Below, piece by piece: positions 11,924-23,527 of a stretch of DNA of 64,000 nt. Position 1 is the first letter of the stretch. Each line of letters starts with the position of its first letter. The position numbers were made by a program, and so were the translations under genes. The notes beneath the pieces were generated by a model, which saw only the letters and a list, made by a program, of their open reading frames with translations, was not told the origin of the DNA and ran no database searches. The DNA is from Castanea sativa (taxonomy: Eukaryota; Streptophyta; Magnoliopsida; Fagales; Fagaceae), in contig NC_134013.1 in the NCBI RefSeq assembly GCF_040712315.1, positions 84,512,001-84,576,000 on the forward strand, written 5' to 3'.

Positions 11924-13170
11924 CTATGATGAATAGGGTACATCCTGCATAGATGCATCACCATGCCTTGAACTTGGAGAAAGACTACCGTTGTCATCGT
12001 GTATAACCACATCATCTGATCCTTCTGTGGAATTCCTGGAGTGATTTTGCATATCATCAATACCAGGTGAAGGTTCAGAAACCTCAAGAGTTGCTACGAC
12101 ATGTACCCTTGGTTCTTCTCCCTTAAAGGTATGTGAAGAGAGATCTTTTTGGTCAAAATGTTTTGCCATTTTAACTAATTTGGACCAATAGGAGTCGGCA
12201 AGATTTTCGTCACTCAAAACAGGCCAATGTGAGTAAAATAACTTAAACACACAAACCAAGAGTGAGACTAGAGAAGCGATTCCAGTGATGAGGAAGAGGC
12301 CCCCAAAACTGTCCACACCAAGACTATGACTATTTGGAGAGATTCCGGTGTTTTGATCTTCACAAGTAAGCTGACTTGAAAAGTACTTATTCTCAATTGC
12401 TTTGAATTTTCGATCTATTTTGTGTGACATTCAAGATTGCCCTCCACATGTGAGGGACAAAAGGAGATCCTTGTGGGAATACCTAAATAAACAAGTTAAA
12501 AAATTATAGCATTTAGGAATAAAAAATAGAGGAGTCCATTTCACAAGAATTACTATATGAATTCTTTTTTTTTTTTAGTAAACAATAATACTTATTAAAA
12601 CACACATGAAAATAGTAGAACTAATGTCATGATTGAGGTTAAATATTAAAAATTTAAAGGTATATCCAATGTCACATTATTTAAATTTTGAAATAATGTG
12701 ACACAATGTACACTCTTAAATTTAGAAAATAAAATTTTAATAGAGAGAGTGAGAGACTCACAAAGCCAAATCCATCGGTTTGGTAGAGGGATCCAACTGT
12801 AGTATACTTAGAGGGATAATTTGCAAGGAAGATCTTTAAATAAGGGATTTCATCAAAAATAGCTGCAACCCCGCCATTGCGAGTTCCGTTTGATAGTGCT
12901 TCATGATACTCTTCAAGGGTCTCATATGGTTTCAACATGGACTCATGGATATCTAATTGTTCTTTTAGAAGCTCCTTACAAAGGAATTCTTTTGATATCC
13001 AACAAAATAACGATTCTTTTTAATCTCTTTTACATCAACAAATGTAGGTTGCAATCTCTATACTGTTAATATTGAGGTTAGGCTAGCAATATAACTTTGA
13101 GTTAGGATGAGTACCAAGAAAATCCATATGACTAGCACAAATCTTGAGCAATTATTTACCACTTTCTCCC
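11924..13170 (-). pseudogene. Glutamate receptor-like (GLR) channel, C-terminal remnant
   Basis: Two consecutive GLR exons are visible. Exon A (13170 down to 12762, acceptor ...TTTGCAG, donor GTGAGT) encodes the pore-following helix (VVNNCSRFVLVIW, LTQSYIASLTSILTV) and the second ligand-binding lobe (EEYHEALSNGTRNGGVAAIF). The last exon (about 12490 down to 11924) encodes the end of the lobe (FVPHMWRAILNVT), the terminal membrane helix (LGVDSFGGLFLITGIA) and a hydrophilic tail. An in-frame TAG follows LTSILTV where Gln is usual, one base is missing before KEQLDIHES, and another frameshift follows AILNVT. All upstream exons are absent. GLRs are glutamate-gated cation channels of plant membranes; this copy cannot make one. 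Confidence 0.85.
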
Positions 13171-13559
13171 CTGCAAATACCATTGAATTATTATTACTAT
13201 GCATGTGCGTAACAAATACCCATGCTTTGATTTGAATTGAACCACAAATAGAGAGATTAAAATCTCCTTTATGTTTTGAGCGTAACACTTAACCCATTGT
13301 GATGTTGTTTTATGCATAAGCCATTAGTTATGTAACATAACCTTCTTTAAAAAAAATTTAATGTAATACAAAATCCCCTTTTGGCATTGTTTATTGTAAA
13401 AATGCATATTTATATACGGACATGTGTTGTCATATGAGCAACTTACCCTTTATTTTCATGGATGCATAATGGGTAACACATAAAATTATATTATGGAGTT
13501 TCATGCTTTATGGAGAAAAAATAATGGGCTTGCATACTTTTCCCTAAAATCTTTCTACA
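13171..13559. other. Spacer between GLR remnant and LINE
   Basis: No further GLR exon or transposon terminus is recognised. The 5' edge of the LINE is not sharp and no target duplication was found. Confidence 0.5.
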
Positions 13560-14263
13560 AGATTGAAGAAATTTACTATGAGCAAAGGGTAGTGTAGAGA
13601 AGGAGAACCAGAAAATCAAGCCAAGTTGTTGCTCTGGAGGGCCTCGAAACTCAGTGTCTCGGTAGTTCAGTCACAGCAGCACACGTTGGTGAACAAGCCG
13701 GCCACTCCTCACAGTATTACGGTAGACGTGGACAAAGACAAAGCATTAAATTCGAACCATCAAGCTGCCGAGGAGGAGTTACAATCCGATATGTATCCAG
13801 GAGTTAATGTAGTTAATGAGGGGAGTAATGTCAATCATAAAGCACCATTTTCCCAAACGAATCCCACTAAATTCAGTATGCAATTAAATGGCATTGATTC
13901 GGATATACACAAAAAAGGAAACAGAGGTAACGTGTAAGATATGGACAGCAAGTCTTCAATCCCACCACGCCGCACAGATTTAAATGGAGAATATGAAGGA
14001 GAATTTAATGAGAATAAAAATTCAAACATTGATTGTGTCCAGCTCAGCAATTCTCATGCAACATGTAAATGAAAAAGAATTGATCGTGAGCCTCACGTGC
14101 GCAGCCAGTCCCCTACTTCGCTGAATCTCACAGAAAAGAAAAGAACATGCAATGATGTAGAAATAGACCTGCCTGAGTTATTGAATAAAAAAATCCAAGT
14201 TTCGAAGGCAGAAGTTCAAGAAATTTCAATGGTGGAGGCTACAGGGCAACCCCACCAAGAACA

Positions 14264-17200
14264 ATGAGTCTGATCATGTGGAACTGTCGTAGGCTTGGGA
14301 ACTTACATACAAGGAAAGAGCTTGAAAGAATGATTCTAGCAAAAGATCTCTTTGCCGTGTTTTTAGCCGAAACATGGGCGGATGAAACAAGGCTAAAAGA
14401 AATACAACGTAATATGAATTTTGATAATTTATTTTTTGTTGAACGAAATAATAGAGGTGGAGGATTGGCATTGTATTGAAGTAACTCAATAAATTTGAAT
14501 GTTGAATCTTTTTCTAAAAATCATATTGATGCTATTATTAATAAGGGTGTAGGGGATGCTTGGAGATTCACAGGATTTTATGGTGAGCCAGTGACGCATA
14601 AACGCCATGAATCATGGGATATGCTTCGTCAACTCAACAACAGATTCAAATTGCCATGGCTTTGTGCAAGAGATTTCACTGAGATAGTGAGAAGTTCTAA
14701 AAAGCTAGAGGGTTGTTGCAGAAGTCATGCCCAAATGTAGCTATTTCATGACATTATTGATGAATGTGGATTTATTGACCTTAATTTCATTAGGTCAAAA
14801 TTCACTTGGCAGAAACACTTTGCTGATGGGCACTCCATTTAGGAAAGATTGGATCAAGGCTTTGCAAACAATGATTGGTTTATGAAATTTGTTGGAACAA
14901 AAATTCACCACCTCTCCTCCAATGCTTTGGACCATTGCCCATTATGGATTATTCCGGATGGTCTAGAAATCTCATTCAGATTTGAAGAGATGTGGTTATC
15001 CGACAAAGGGTGCACAAATGTTGTTGAAGCGGTGTGGACATCCCATGAAGAGGCCGATCCTAGCATCAAGGTGATCAAGAAGATAAAAAAAATGTGGAAA
15101 AGAACTACAAGAATGGAACCGAAAGCATTTTGGAAATGTGAGAAGGGAGCTTGAGAAAAAAAAAATTATTGAGGGAGGCTGAGGAAGAAGCTATGAGAAC
15201 AGGAGTTAGTTCCTAGGTTAGAGATCTTAAAAAAGAAATAGATGAGCTAGTGGACAAAGAATATAGAATGTGGTTCCAAAGGTCTAAGGTGTTGTGGGCA
15301 ACCAATGGAGACAAGAATTCAAAATTCTTCCACTGCCATGCCACCCAAAGGAAGAGGAAGAATTCAATCCTAAAAATCTGCAAAGCGGATGGGGAGTGGA
15401 GTTCGGATATGGATCAAGTCATAGAGACGTTAATTACCTATTTCAAGGAGCTCTATACCTTGGCAAATCTGCCACCATGTGAGGCAGCCACAAACTCAAT
15501 CAACCAAGTGATCAGTGATAAGATGAATGAACAACTCTCCCGGGAATTTCAGGCTTGGAAAGTGCAACAAGCTATAAAACAGATGGCTCCACTAAAGGTA
15601 CCAGGTCCTAATGATATGCCCCCCCCCCCTATTTTTTTAGCATTATTGGAATTTAATTAGAGAAGATGCAATTGATTTAGTTCTTACTTTCCTTAATTCA
15701 CCATCTTTACTCGAGCACCTAAACCATACTTTTATTACTCTCATCCCAAAGAAAAAAAATCTTGAACATGCTTCTGATTTTAGGCATATTAGTCTTTGTA
15801 AAGTCTTATATAAGATTTTTTCGAAAGTCTTAGCAAATTGGCTTAAATGCATTTTACCAAAAATTATCACTGAACACCAAAGTGCCTTCACCAAAAGCCG
15901 CCTTATTTCAGATAATATTTTTGCAGTGTTTGAATCCCGACATAGCATGCAAAAACACAAAGGGAAAGAGGGTTTCATGGCAATCAAACTTGACATGAGC
16001 AAGGCCTATGATAGGGTGGAATGGCCTTACCTAGCAGCTACCATGAAAAAATTGGGGTTCAATGACAGATGGATTAAACTTCTTATGTTATGTGTTACTA
16101 CTGTTTCCTACTCCATTCTTGTCAATGGGGAACCCAAAGGATTAATCCATCCATCAAGGGGCATCAGACAAGGAGGTCCCATCTTCCTATTCTTGTTCCT
16201 ACTATGCACAGAGGGCTTTCATGGCCTAATCAGTCAAGCAGCAGCATAGGGTGATATTCAAGGGTATTCTTTATCTAGAAATAGTCCTTGCCTAACCCAC
16301 CTCTTTTTTGCAAATGATAGCCTCTTGTTTTGCAGGTCCACAGTTCAAGAATGTCAAAAAATCCTAGACATTCTAGATACATATGGCAGGTGTTTGGGTT
16401 AGCAGATTAATAGAAACAAGACTTCCATATTCTTTAGCAAATCCACTGATGAGGGCACAAGAGACCACATTAAGCTTGCATTGGGAGTAGAGGAAATAAG
16501 ACAATATGAGAAGTACCTTGGTCTTCCATCTCTTGTTGGAAAAAATAAAATGGCCAGCTTTAATTACATCAAAGAAAGGGCATGGAGGAAAATTCAAGGA
16601 TGGAAAGAGAAGCTCTTATCACAAGAGGGAAGGGAAATTCTAATCAAGGCTGTGGTTCAAGCAATTCCAAGCTACACCATGAGTTGTTTCAAACTCCCTT
16701 TGGGTCTATACTCAGAAATTGAAAGCCTTATAAGGAAGTTTTGGTGGGGTCAGAAAGGAGAAAGGAGACAGGAGGAAGATTCATTGGGTCAAGTGGGAAA
16801 CATTATGTCTTCCAAAATCTGAAGGGGGTATGGGCTTCAAAGACTTGGCCCTTTTCAACGATGCACTACTTGCAAAACAAGCATGAAGACTTTTCCACAA
16901 TAAGAATTCCCTATTTTATAGGGTCTTCAAATCAAAATTCTTTTTGAATTGTTCGATTTTAGAGGCCTCAAATTCTCATTCAGGATCCTATGCTTGGCAA
17001 AGTATCCTAAAAGGACGTGATGCTTTATTGAAAGGTGTTAGATGAAGAGTAGGAAGTGGGGAGTCCATTAGTGTGTGGCTTGATGCTTGGCTGCCATCAT
17101 TGGAGCACCCATGGATCCAATCACCAATTGTAGTAGGTTTTGAGGATATTAAAGTCCAAGACCTTATAGATCCTGTGACACACAGCTGGGATGATTGTCT

Positions 17201-18227
17201 AATTCAAGGTTTGTTCATCACTCAAGAGGTAAGATTGATAAAGAGTATGCCCTTATGCACTACCTCTATTGCGGACACACTCACATGGCCATTCAATGCA
17301 TCGGGCACATACACAGTCAAGTCAGGCTACAAGTTCTTAGCAAAGGAAGAACTCCACAATCAATTTCCTGGTCACTCGGATCACAACAGTGAGTTATGGA
17401 AGCTGATTTGGGGTCTTGATGTTCAAATCAAAATTAAAAAATTTGTATGGAGGTTAAGCAGGGATGCGATTCCAGTGAAGAAAAACCTAAAGAAGAGGAA
17501 GATATTGGATGATGACAAATGCGATCACTGTGGGCAAGCTAAAGAATCGGTCTTACACGCAATCTGGGAGTACGCCAAGCTTTCTACAATTTGGGATGCC
17601 ATTCCAGAATTTTCATTCCGCCAAGCCCACTCATTTGCAGACTTAAAGGAACTGCTTCTCTACGTCTCAAATGCAGGTAGCAAGGTAGAACTAATGATGG
17701 TCATCAAGAAGAACATTTGGTTTCATAGGAACCAATTGAGAGTGAACAACAACGACAACCTCATCTCGCAAGCACTTCAAACTTCTCAAAAAACCTTAAC
17801 AGATTACCAAAAGGCATGTAGAGTTCAAAGAGCTCAAAATATCATCCCACCACCAACTCGAGCTGCATGGCACCCTCCACCTGATGTCTATTTGAAAATT
17901 AACTTCGACGGGGCAACATTCAAGGACATAAATAAGGCAGGCTTAGGGGTTGTTATTCGGGATGGTTTTGGTTAGGTGCTAGCCTCTCTATCAGAGCAGA
18001 TTCCACTCCCTTTCTCTTCGGACTTGGTTGAAGCCATGGCAGCAGCAAGAGCTCTCTTTTTTGCTGCAGAACTTGGTTTCTCAAGATTCATATTAGAAGG
18101 GTATTCAGAATTGATAATCAAAGCACTACAGAGCAAGGAAGACTCACTAGCACCCTTTGGTCACATCCTAGCTGCAGCCAAATCCACAACAGATGTCAAC
18201 TGTATTTCATTTTCCCACATTCATAGA
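14264..18227 (+). pseudogene. LINE ORF2 (endonuclease / reverse transcriptase / RNase H), broken
   Basis: The AP-endonuclease section starts at MSLIMWNCRRLGN (14264) with LAETW at about 14370. The RT section runs from about 15560 to 16340: ITEHQSAF-type block near 15870, IKLDMSKAYDRVEW near 15985, GIRQGGP near 16160, and the catalytic motif, normally FADD, reading FAND near 16307. Next come YLGLPSLVGKNK (16515), WKLIWGLDVQIKIKKFVWR (17398), a zinc-finger-like CDHCGQ...H block (17521) and the RNase H start INFDGATF (17899). Stops and frameshifts occur throughout, for example TAG at about 14738, 15238 and 16249. The RNase H domain ends beyond the nested element. Confidence 0.85.
18223..18227. 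repeat. Target-site duplication, left copy (element 2)
   Basis: ATAGA lies before the 5' LTR and GCAGA (26419-26423) after the 3' LTR. Three of five bases match, so the duplication is diverged, but the split LINE frame supports this exact join. Confidence 0.5.
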
Positions 18228-19299
18228 TGTAAAGTTGTGATTTACAACTATTTTGTGTTGGCTTTAATCCCGTGTCAAATTTGATTGTAATTTTATTCAA
18301 TCTTTTATACCTTATATTTATTGTGGGATTAAATTGTAAGGGTTGCGTGATAGAGAAAGAGAGTGTGTGAAGACTCCAGCATTTGAAGATAGAAGAGTTT
18401 TCATGGGTAGCTCGAGACTAATCATCCCGCGAAGTGATGCATGTGCCTCGCACATGACTGGAATGCAAAGAGTCATGATAGATGGTGACAGCTGATTTTC
18501 GCGAGTGTCTCGCGGGTAAGGCCTTCTCGTGAGATACCCGCGAAACAGTTTGTTTTGCTATTTTGTCCTATCTGCTCCACTACATCCTCATACACTATAT
18601 ATACCATAATTACCCACATATTGAGTAGAGAGCTTTTCAGAAGAAAAAACCCTAGCTTTAAACCCTTGAGAGTATGAGATTGTCATACGCACAATTCTAC
18701 ACACCATTCGTTGTGGTTTTCTTCAACTCCTACCTCTCCATTTCTAAATCCTTGAAAGGTTGATAGCCCAAGCACTTACCACACCCATACTGAGTGTCCA
18801 GTGAGTTTTTGGTGCTACTAGGAAGTATTGGAAGAAGCCAAGTTTTGGCAAATGCAATTGGGCGCATTGCAGGATCCGGAAAGCTAGACAAGACACGGTT
18901 CCGAGAAGCCTTGTTGGAGTAGGAGTTTGGAGGGCTTAGGTGTATTGGGTAGATTAGGTTTTGAGGGTCTTTTGCTATTCGTGTATCCCAATTTATTATT
19001 TAGTGGATCGATTTACCGCTTAGAGGGCGGCGAAGAGGTTTTTTGCCGAGTTCTTCGATTTCCTCTTCGATAACATATCGAAGTGTTATCTTGTGTTTGC
19101 ATCTTTTTTCCCTACTCTTTTAGCTTTCTTTTTACTACTGTGCTTTAATTAATATGGCTTAGAGTAGTTGTTTTGTTTGTTCACTCATATTTACTCTATT
19201 CCGCACTTAGTTTAAGTTAGAGTAAAATCAACCGATCCATAATCTTTTAATTTGGGGTCTAAACAACTCTTGTGTTTTTAACACAAATTCAAGCTTTCA
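18228..19299 (+). repeat. 5' LTR of element 2
   Basis: It starts TGTAAAGTTGTGATTTAC and ends CAAGCTTTCA, 1,072 bp, matching 25349-26418. It contains an inverted repeat with perfect arms TCGCGGGTA (18510-18518) and TACCCGCGA (18535-18543), and a TATATATA box near 18595. Confidence 0.93.
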
Positions 19300-19301
19300 A
19301 T

Positions 19302-19313
19302 TGGTATCAGAGC
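19302..19313 (+). other. Primer-binding site of element 2
   Basis: TGGTATCAGAGC, two bases after the LTR end; same primer type as element 1. Confidence 0.93.
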
Positions 19314-19363
19314 GGGTGCACTTGTTGTGGTTTCATTACCTAAGTGCAATCCAAGACCCTTTT

Positions 19364-21256
19364 ATGATGGATTGGTCATAATCTCTCAATGCTCCACCAT
19401 TCTTTAATGGGAGCAACTATGCTTTTTGGAAAGTCCATATGAGGGCATTTCTCTATTCTATAAATGAGTCTGTATGGGATTCTGGTGAGAATGGGTATGT
19501 TAGACCCATAACAACCAAGTCCGAATGGGACAAGGCAGCACTTGCTTTGGAAAATGCCAATAGCAAAGCAATTAACGCTATATTTTGTGGTGTGTCTACA
19601 GATGAATTTCACAGGATATCGCATGTAAAAACCGTCAAGGAAGCTTGGACGATTCTTGAGACTATCTACGAAGGTACCAAGAAAGTCAAGGACACAAAAC
19701 TCCAAATGCTTACCACTCGATTTGAAGAGCTTAAGATAAGTGACGATGAGTCATTTGATTCATTCTATGGGAAGCTCAACAAAATTGTGATTGCCAAGCT
19801 CAATCTCGGTGAAAAGATTGAGGATGCTAAGGTGGTGAGAAAGATCTTGAGGTCCTTACCGGAGAGCTACCTTGCGAAGGCTAATGTTATAGAAGAAAGC
19901 AAAGATTTGGATGAGATTAAGATTCGAGAGCTAATTGGATCTCTTCAAACATATGAACTTGGACTGCCTTCTCACAAGCCAATCAAATCACTTGCACTCA
20001 AAACCATCAATGAGTGGATGGACGACTCTTTCGAAGAAGATGATGTGGAAAAAGAAGTAGCATTCCTTGCAAAGAACTTCTGAAAATTTCTGAAGATGAA
20101 GAATAGTGGGAAGTCCTTTAGCAAAGGAAATTTCTCATCATCCAAAGGTGGTAGAAAGGAGTTCAAGAAGAAAGATGGGAAGGACTTTCAAACCCCCTAA
20201 TAAGTTGTATGCTTTGAATGCAACGGCCATGGACACATTAAGAAAGAATGTCCCAACTACTTGAGAGGGAAGGGTAAGGTGTTTGTCACTACTCTTAGCG
20301 ACTCCGAAAGCTCAAATTTAGACACAGAAGAAGAGTGTGGTAGTGACGAGAAGGGCTTTCATGACTATTACCTCTATTGAATCTAAAGATGATTTGAGCA
20401 CTTTGGTAAATGAATTTGGTGAGCATTCCGAGGGTGAGGAAGTTGAAGAATTGGAAGATGAAGATGTATGCCAAATAAAGGAGAGAGCAACCTTCAAGAA
20501 GCATATGATTCTTTGCTAGAAGATTATGGAAAATATACCAAGGTTACGAACCATGCTGTGAGAAAGATGAAGAAGATTGAAGAAGAGCATAAGTGTACTC
20601 TTGTGCAACTTAAAGAGGCAAAATGTGAAGTAGGAAGACTCAAGTGAGAGCTAGTTGAAGCTTATTCTAAGATCAAGTTTCTAGAGCTTGAAATAATCTA
20701 AGCTAATTTCAAGGTTGAGCATATCTCCACCAAGAAACTTGATAGTGTATTGTCCTCACAAAAATCCTCACATGATAAGACTGGTTTGGGTTATACCGGA
20801 GAAGGAAGCTCTAACAGTGAACCGAAGAAACAAGTAAGGTTCGTATCAACGAAGAATGTTGAGAAACTTAAAGAAGTGACACCTGAGATTGAGACCCCTG
20901 TTGCTGAGAAAAGAACCATTGGTGTAAGACCAAAAGATAAAGGGAAGTCATTACCCAAAAATCAGAGGGGGCCTCAAGTGAAGCATGTGTGTGATCATTG
21001 TGGCGTTCAAGGGCACATAAGACCCAACTGTTTCAAGCTTTATGTACTCAAGAAAGCTGATTCTATGCGTGACCAAGAAAGTTCAAAGAAGAAACCAAAG
21101 GGAACACAATTCAAGGGAGAAAATGAAGAACATCTCATTGGAGACGTCATGGAAATGCTGAAGAACATCTCTCTATACCTTGCTAGTTTCACTCCGAGGT
21201 TGGAAAGCTATGTTGGTCATGCACCTCCATTCAAGGCTCTCACCCAAAACACTTGA
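19364..21256 (+). pseudogene. gag of element 2, broken
   Basis: Copia-type gag starts at the ATG at 19364, with a TAA four codons later. The long open piece 19439-20083 holds the conserved N-terminal region (MRAFLYSINESVWDS, ILRSLPESYLAK). An in-frame TGA at 20081 is followed by a basic stretch. Zinc knuckle 1 lies at 20210-20251 (CFECNGHGHIKKEC). An acidic coiled-coil region follows with frame changes near 20335 and 20490 and several stops. Knuckle 2 lies at 20990-21031 (CDHCGVQGHIRPNC). Both knuckles are complete CX2CX4HX4C, unlike element 1, where the first lost a Cys. A coiled coil between two knuckles and the VWVKKG tail just past the stop fit a Sirevirus-like gag. Confidence 0.85.
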
Positions 21257-22389
21257 AAAGTGTGGGTGAAGAAGGGTACCCATGCATGATTATTTCCTAT
21301 GTCTATGATTTAATTCTTTCAATGTTTAGGGTCATAGGTTCATGCATTATGTCATGCAAAATCTTCTTGTATCATTACTTTCGATTTATAGCATGTTTCT
21401 TTTGCTAGCTGCTTTTTATTTTTCCTTTTGTTGATCTTACTTTTCTTGCTATGTTTTTGAGTGTGTTGAAAAATTCAAAAACTCATAAAAATTGAAAAAT
21501 CTTCAAAAAGTTTGATTGCTTGTATTGTGTATATCACATGTGAGTTTGGCCTAATACTTTTGTACTAATGGCATAGTGCATTTTTGAGCTTAGCTTGTTT
21601 TCTATGCACATCTATCTCTATGGAAAAAACTTGAAATTTATGTGTGATTTTTGTAAATCGATCTTCAAGCCTGTCATGAATGATTAGTCAATAGTCTTGT
21701 TGGTCTTGATACATGCGTAGACTTGTGCCTATACTTTTCCCATGTTTTTATATTTTTTTTGCTTAAAGAGCTCATCAAATGTAAATCTCAAAATGAAAAG
21801 AAATATTGAGATGCAAAAGCCATCACACATACTAGTATTTGACTAGGAAATAGGAAAAGCGACTTGTATTGAAATGTATGGTACCTCAAAAAGCCAAAAG
21901 GCTCACTTACACAGTTGAAATATAAAAAATTTCAGGCATCAATCTCAAAATGAGATGTACTTTGTTCAAAATGATCAAATGTTATGATTTGTAAATAAGC
22001 CAAATGAAAAGCTTCAAAGAAATATAATCATTTTCTTGTGGGAGATTATATATGTTCATTTCTATAATTGAGATAGTCTACTTGACTTAGTACTAGTTGT
22101 GTATGAGTTGATTGAATTGATCATTGAAGCCTCACTCTAGACTAAGGACTATTCCACATTTGATACTAACACACAACACACAAGATTTTGTCCAATGAAT
22201 GCTTATTTCATTTATGTGATTGTACATGATCAAATGTGATGTGTATACTCAATTTCTTTCCGATCAAATCCAAAAAGATTTTTGAGTATTTTATATGTTT
22301 TTGAAAGTGTTTTTATACTTTCATGCTTTGAGTTTTTGTTCAAATGCATTTTTGTGTTTTTCTTCAAAAACTAGTTCAAAGGCTGTTTT

Positions 22390-22640
22390 ATGAGAAGCTC
22401 GCGACTTAGAGCTTCCCGCGAAATGTGCTTAAGGGAAATTAAAAAGTCACATTTTCATATGAAGAGTCTCGCTACTGCATCGCAAGTATTTCGCGACTAA
22501 ACTCTACTTGTGAAATGTTTTTAGGCAAAAGCTGGAAATTTTCAATTTCATACAGAGGTTATCGCGACTGTGTCGCTACTAAAAGCTTCTCGCGAAAGCT
22601 TCTTTGTGTCTTGCGACTAATATCGCAACTACCTAACCCG
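22390..22640. promoter_or_regulatory. Cluster of CGCGA / TCGCG motifs
   Basis: Repeated short sites include CTCGCGACTTAG, CCCGCGAAA, TTTCGCGACTAA, TATCGCGACTG, TCTCGCGAAAGC and TTGCGACTAATATCGC. The same core forms the LTR inverted repeat (18498-18543). The position, ahead of ORF2, parallels the palindrome cluster of element 1. A promoter or protein-binding role is an inference. Confidence 0.45.
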
Positions 22641-22803
22641 TGAAAAATGCGTGTTTCCAGTTTTTATGTAGTAGATGTGACATTTTTTTGAAAATCATTT
22701 CATTTCCCTCACTTTGCTTCTCTCGAACCCCTCTCAACCCAAATCTTATTTTCACTCAAACCCCATCATTTTCAAGCAAAAATCTTTGCAAAATCACTTC
22801 AAG

Positions 22804-23527
22804 GTATGTTTTCCTAAACGTTGTTTTCACTTTTGTCTTAAATTTTGCAGTTTTAAGCTTAGAGTTTTAAAAATTAGGGATTTTCAAAAACTGGGTTGGG
22901 GTTCTTATTTTTGTGAAAATTTCTTCAAAATTTTGTTTGGGCTGAGTCCCATTTGCTGTGTTTGTATCTGTGTTGGCCCCTTGTGGTATTCAAAACATGT
23001 ATTGAGGTATTTTTCATCATGTTCATGCATTATTCAAAGGTGTTGCTCATTATTGCATGTTAGGTGTTTGACAGAATATCCTAGTGACATCCTTGTGTTG
23101 TTTTGGACTCAAATGAGTTCCAATACTTGGGTTTACTCTTGATTGAACATGTTTGACATGTTTTGGTCAATGAGTGTGTGTTTTTACACAATGTGCCCAT
23201 TTTGTGCCTCACAATGCCATGCCATGCATCACCCAGGCACTCACTAGGTATCCTCTAGGCACACCCCATGTACCTCCTGCTACACTCACATGCATCAGCA
23301 CATGCACACACATGCACAATCACTTTCTTCATGCTTTATGCTTCTGTGTTCATATTTTTAACACTTATAGCATGTTGTTTTAAGTTTGTTTGCTCTATTT
23401 TGAGTTTGTTATGTTCTATTTTAGGTTGTTTTTACTTCTGTTTTGGACTAACTTGAATCTAATCAAGTTTTGTGGTCTGTCTTATGTTTGTGCACCCGTT
23501 TCTTTGTTTTTTGTTATTTATGTGCAG
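22804..23527 (+). other. Candidate 5'-leader intron of element 2 ORF2
   Basis: The donor CTTCAAG|GTATGT and an acceptor after a T-rich tract (TTATTTATGTGCAG) directly before the ORF2 ATG at 23528 would define a 724-bp intron. This is a prediction from consensus sites only. Confidence 0.35.

Larger units (their letters stand above)
13560..18227 (+). mobile_element. Decayed L1-type LINE, first part (5' of the nested element)
   Basis: A plant L1-type non-LTR retrotransposon runs on the plus strand: a C-terminal piece of ORF1 (13626-13937), then ORF2 with endonuclease, RT, zinc-finger and RNase H sections. It is interrupted at 18227 by LTR element 2 and resumes at 26419. Because ORF1 lacks its N-terminal part, the copy is probably 5'-truncated; the left edge (about 13560) is estimated. 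Confidence 0.85.
21257..23527 (+). other. Non-coding interior of element 2 between gag and ORF2
   Basis: No pol remnant is visible. A cluster of CGCGA/TCGCG motifs at 22390-22640 repeats the motif of the LTR inverted repeat. It is followed by a pyrimidine-rich leader-like stretch and a strong splice-donor match AAG|GTATGT at 22801-22808. An acceptor-like ...TTATGTGCAG abuts the ORF2 ATG. Confidence 0.6.
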
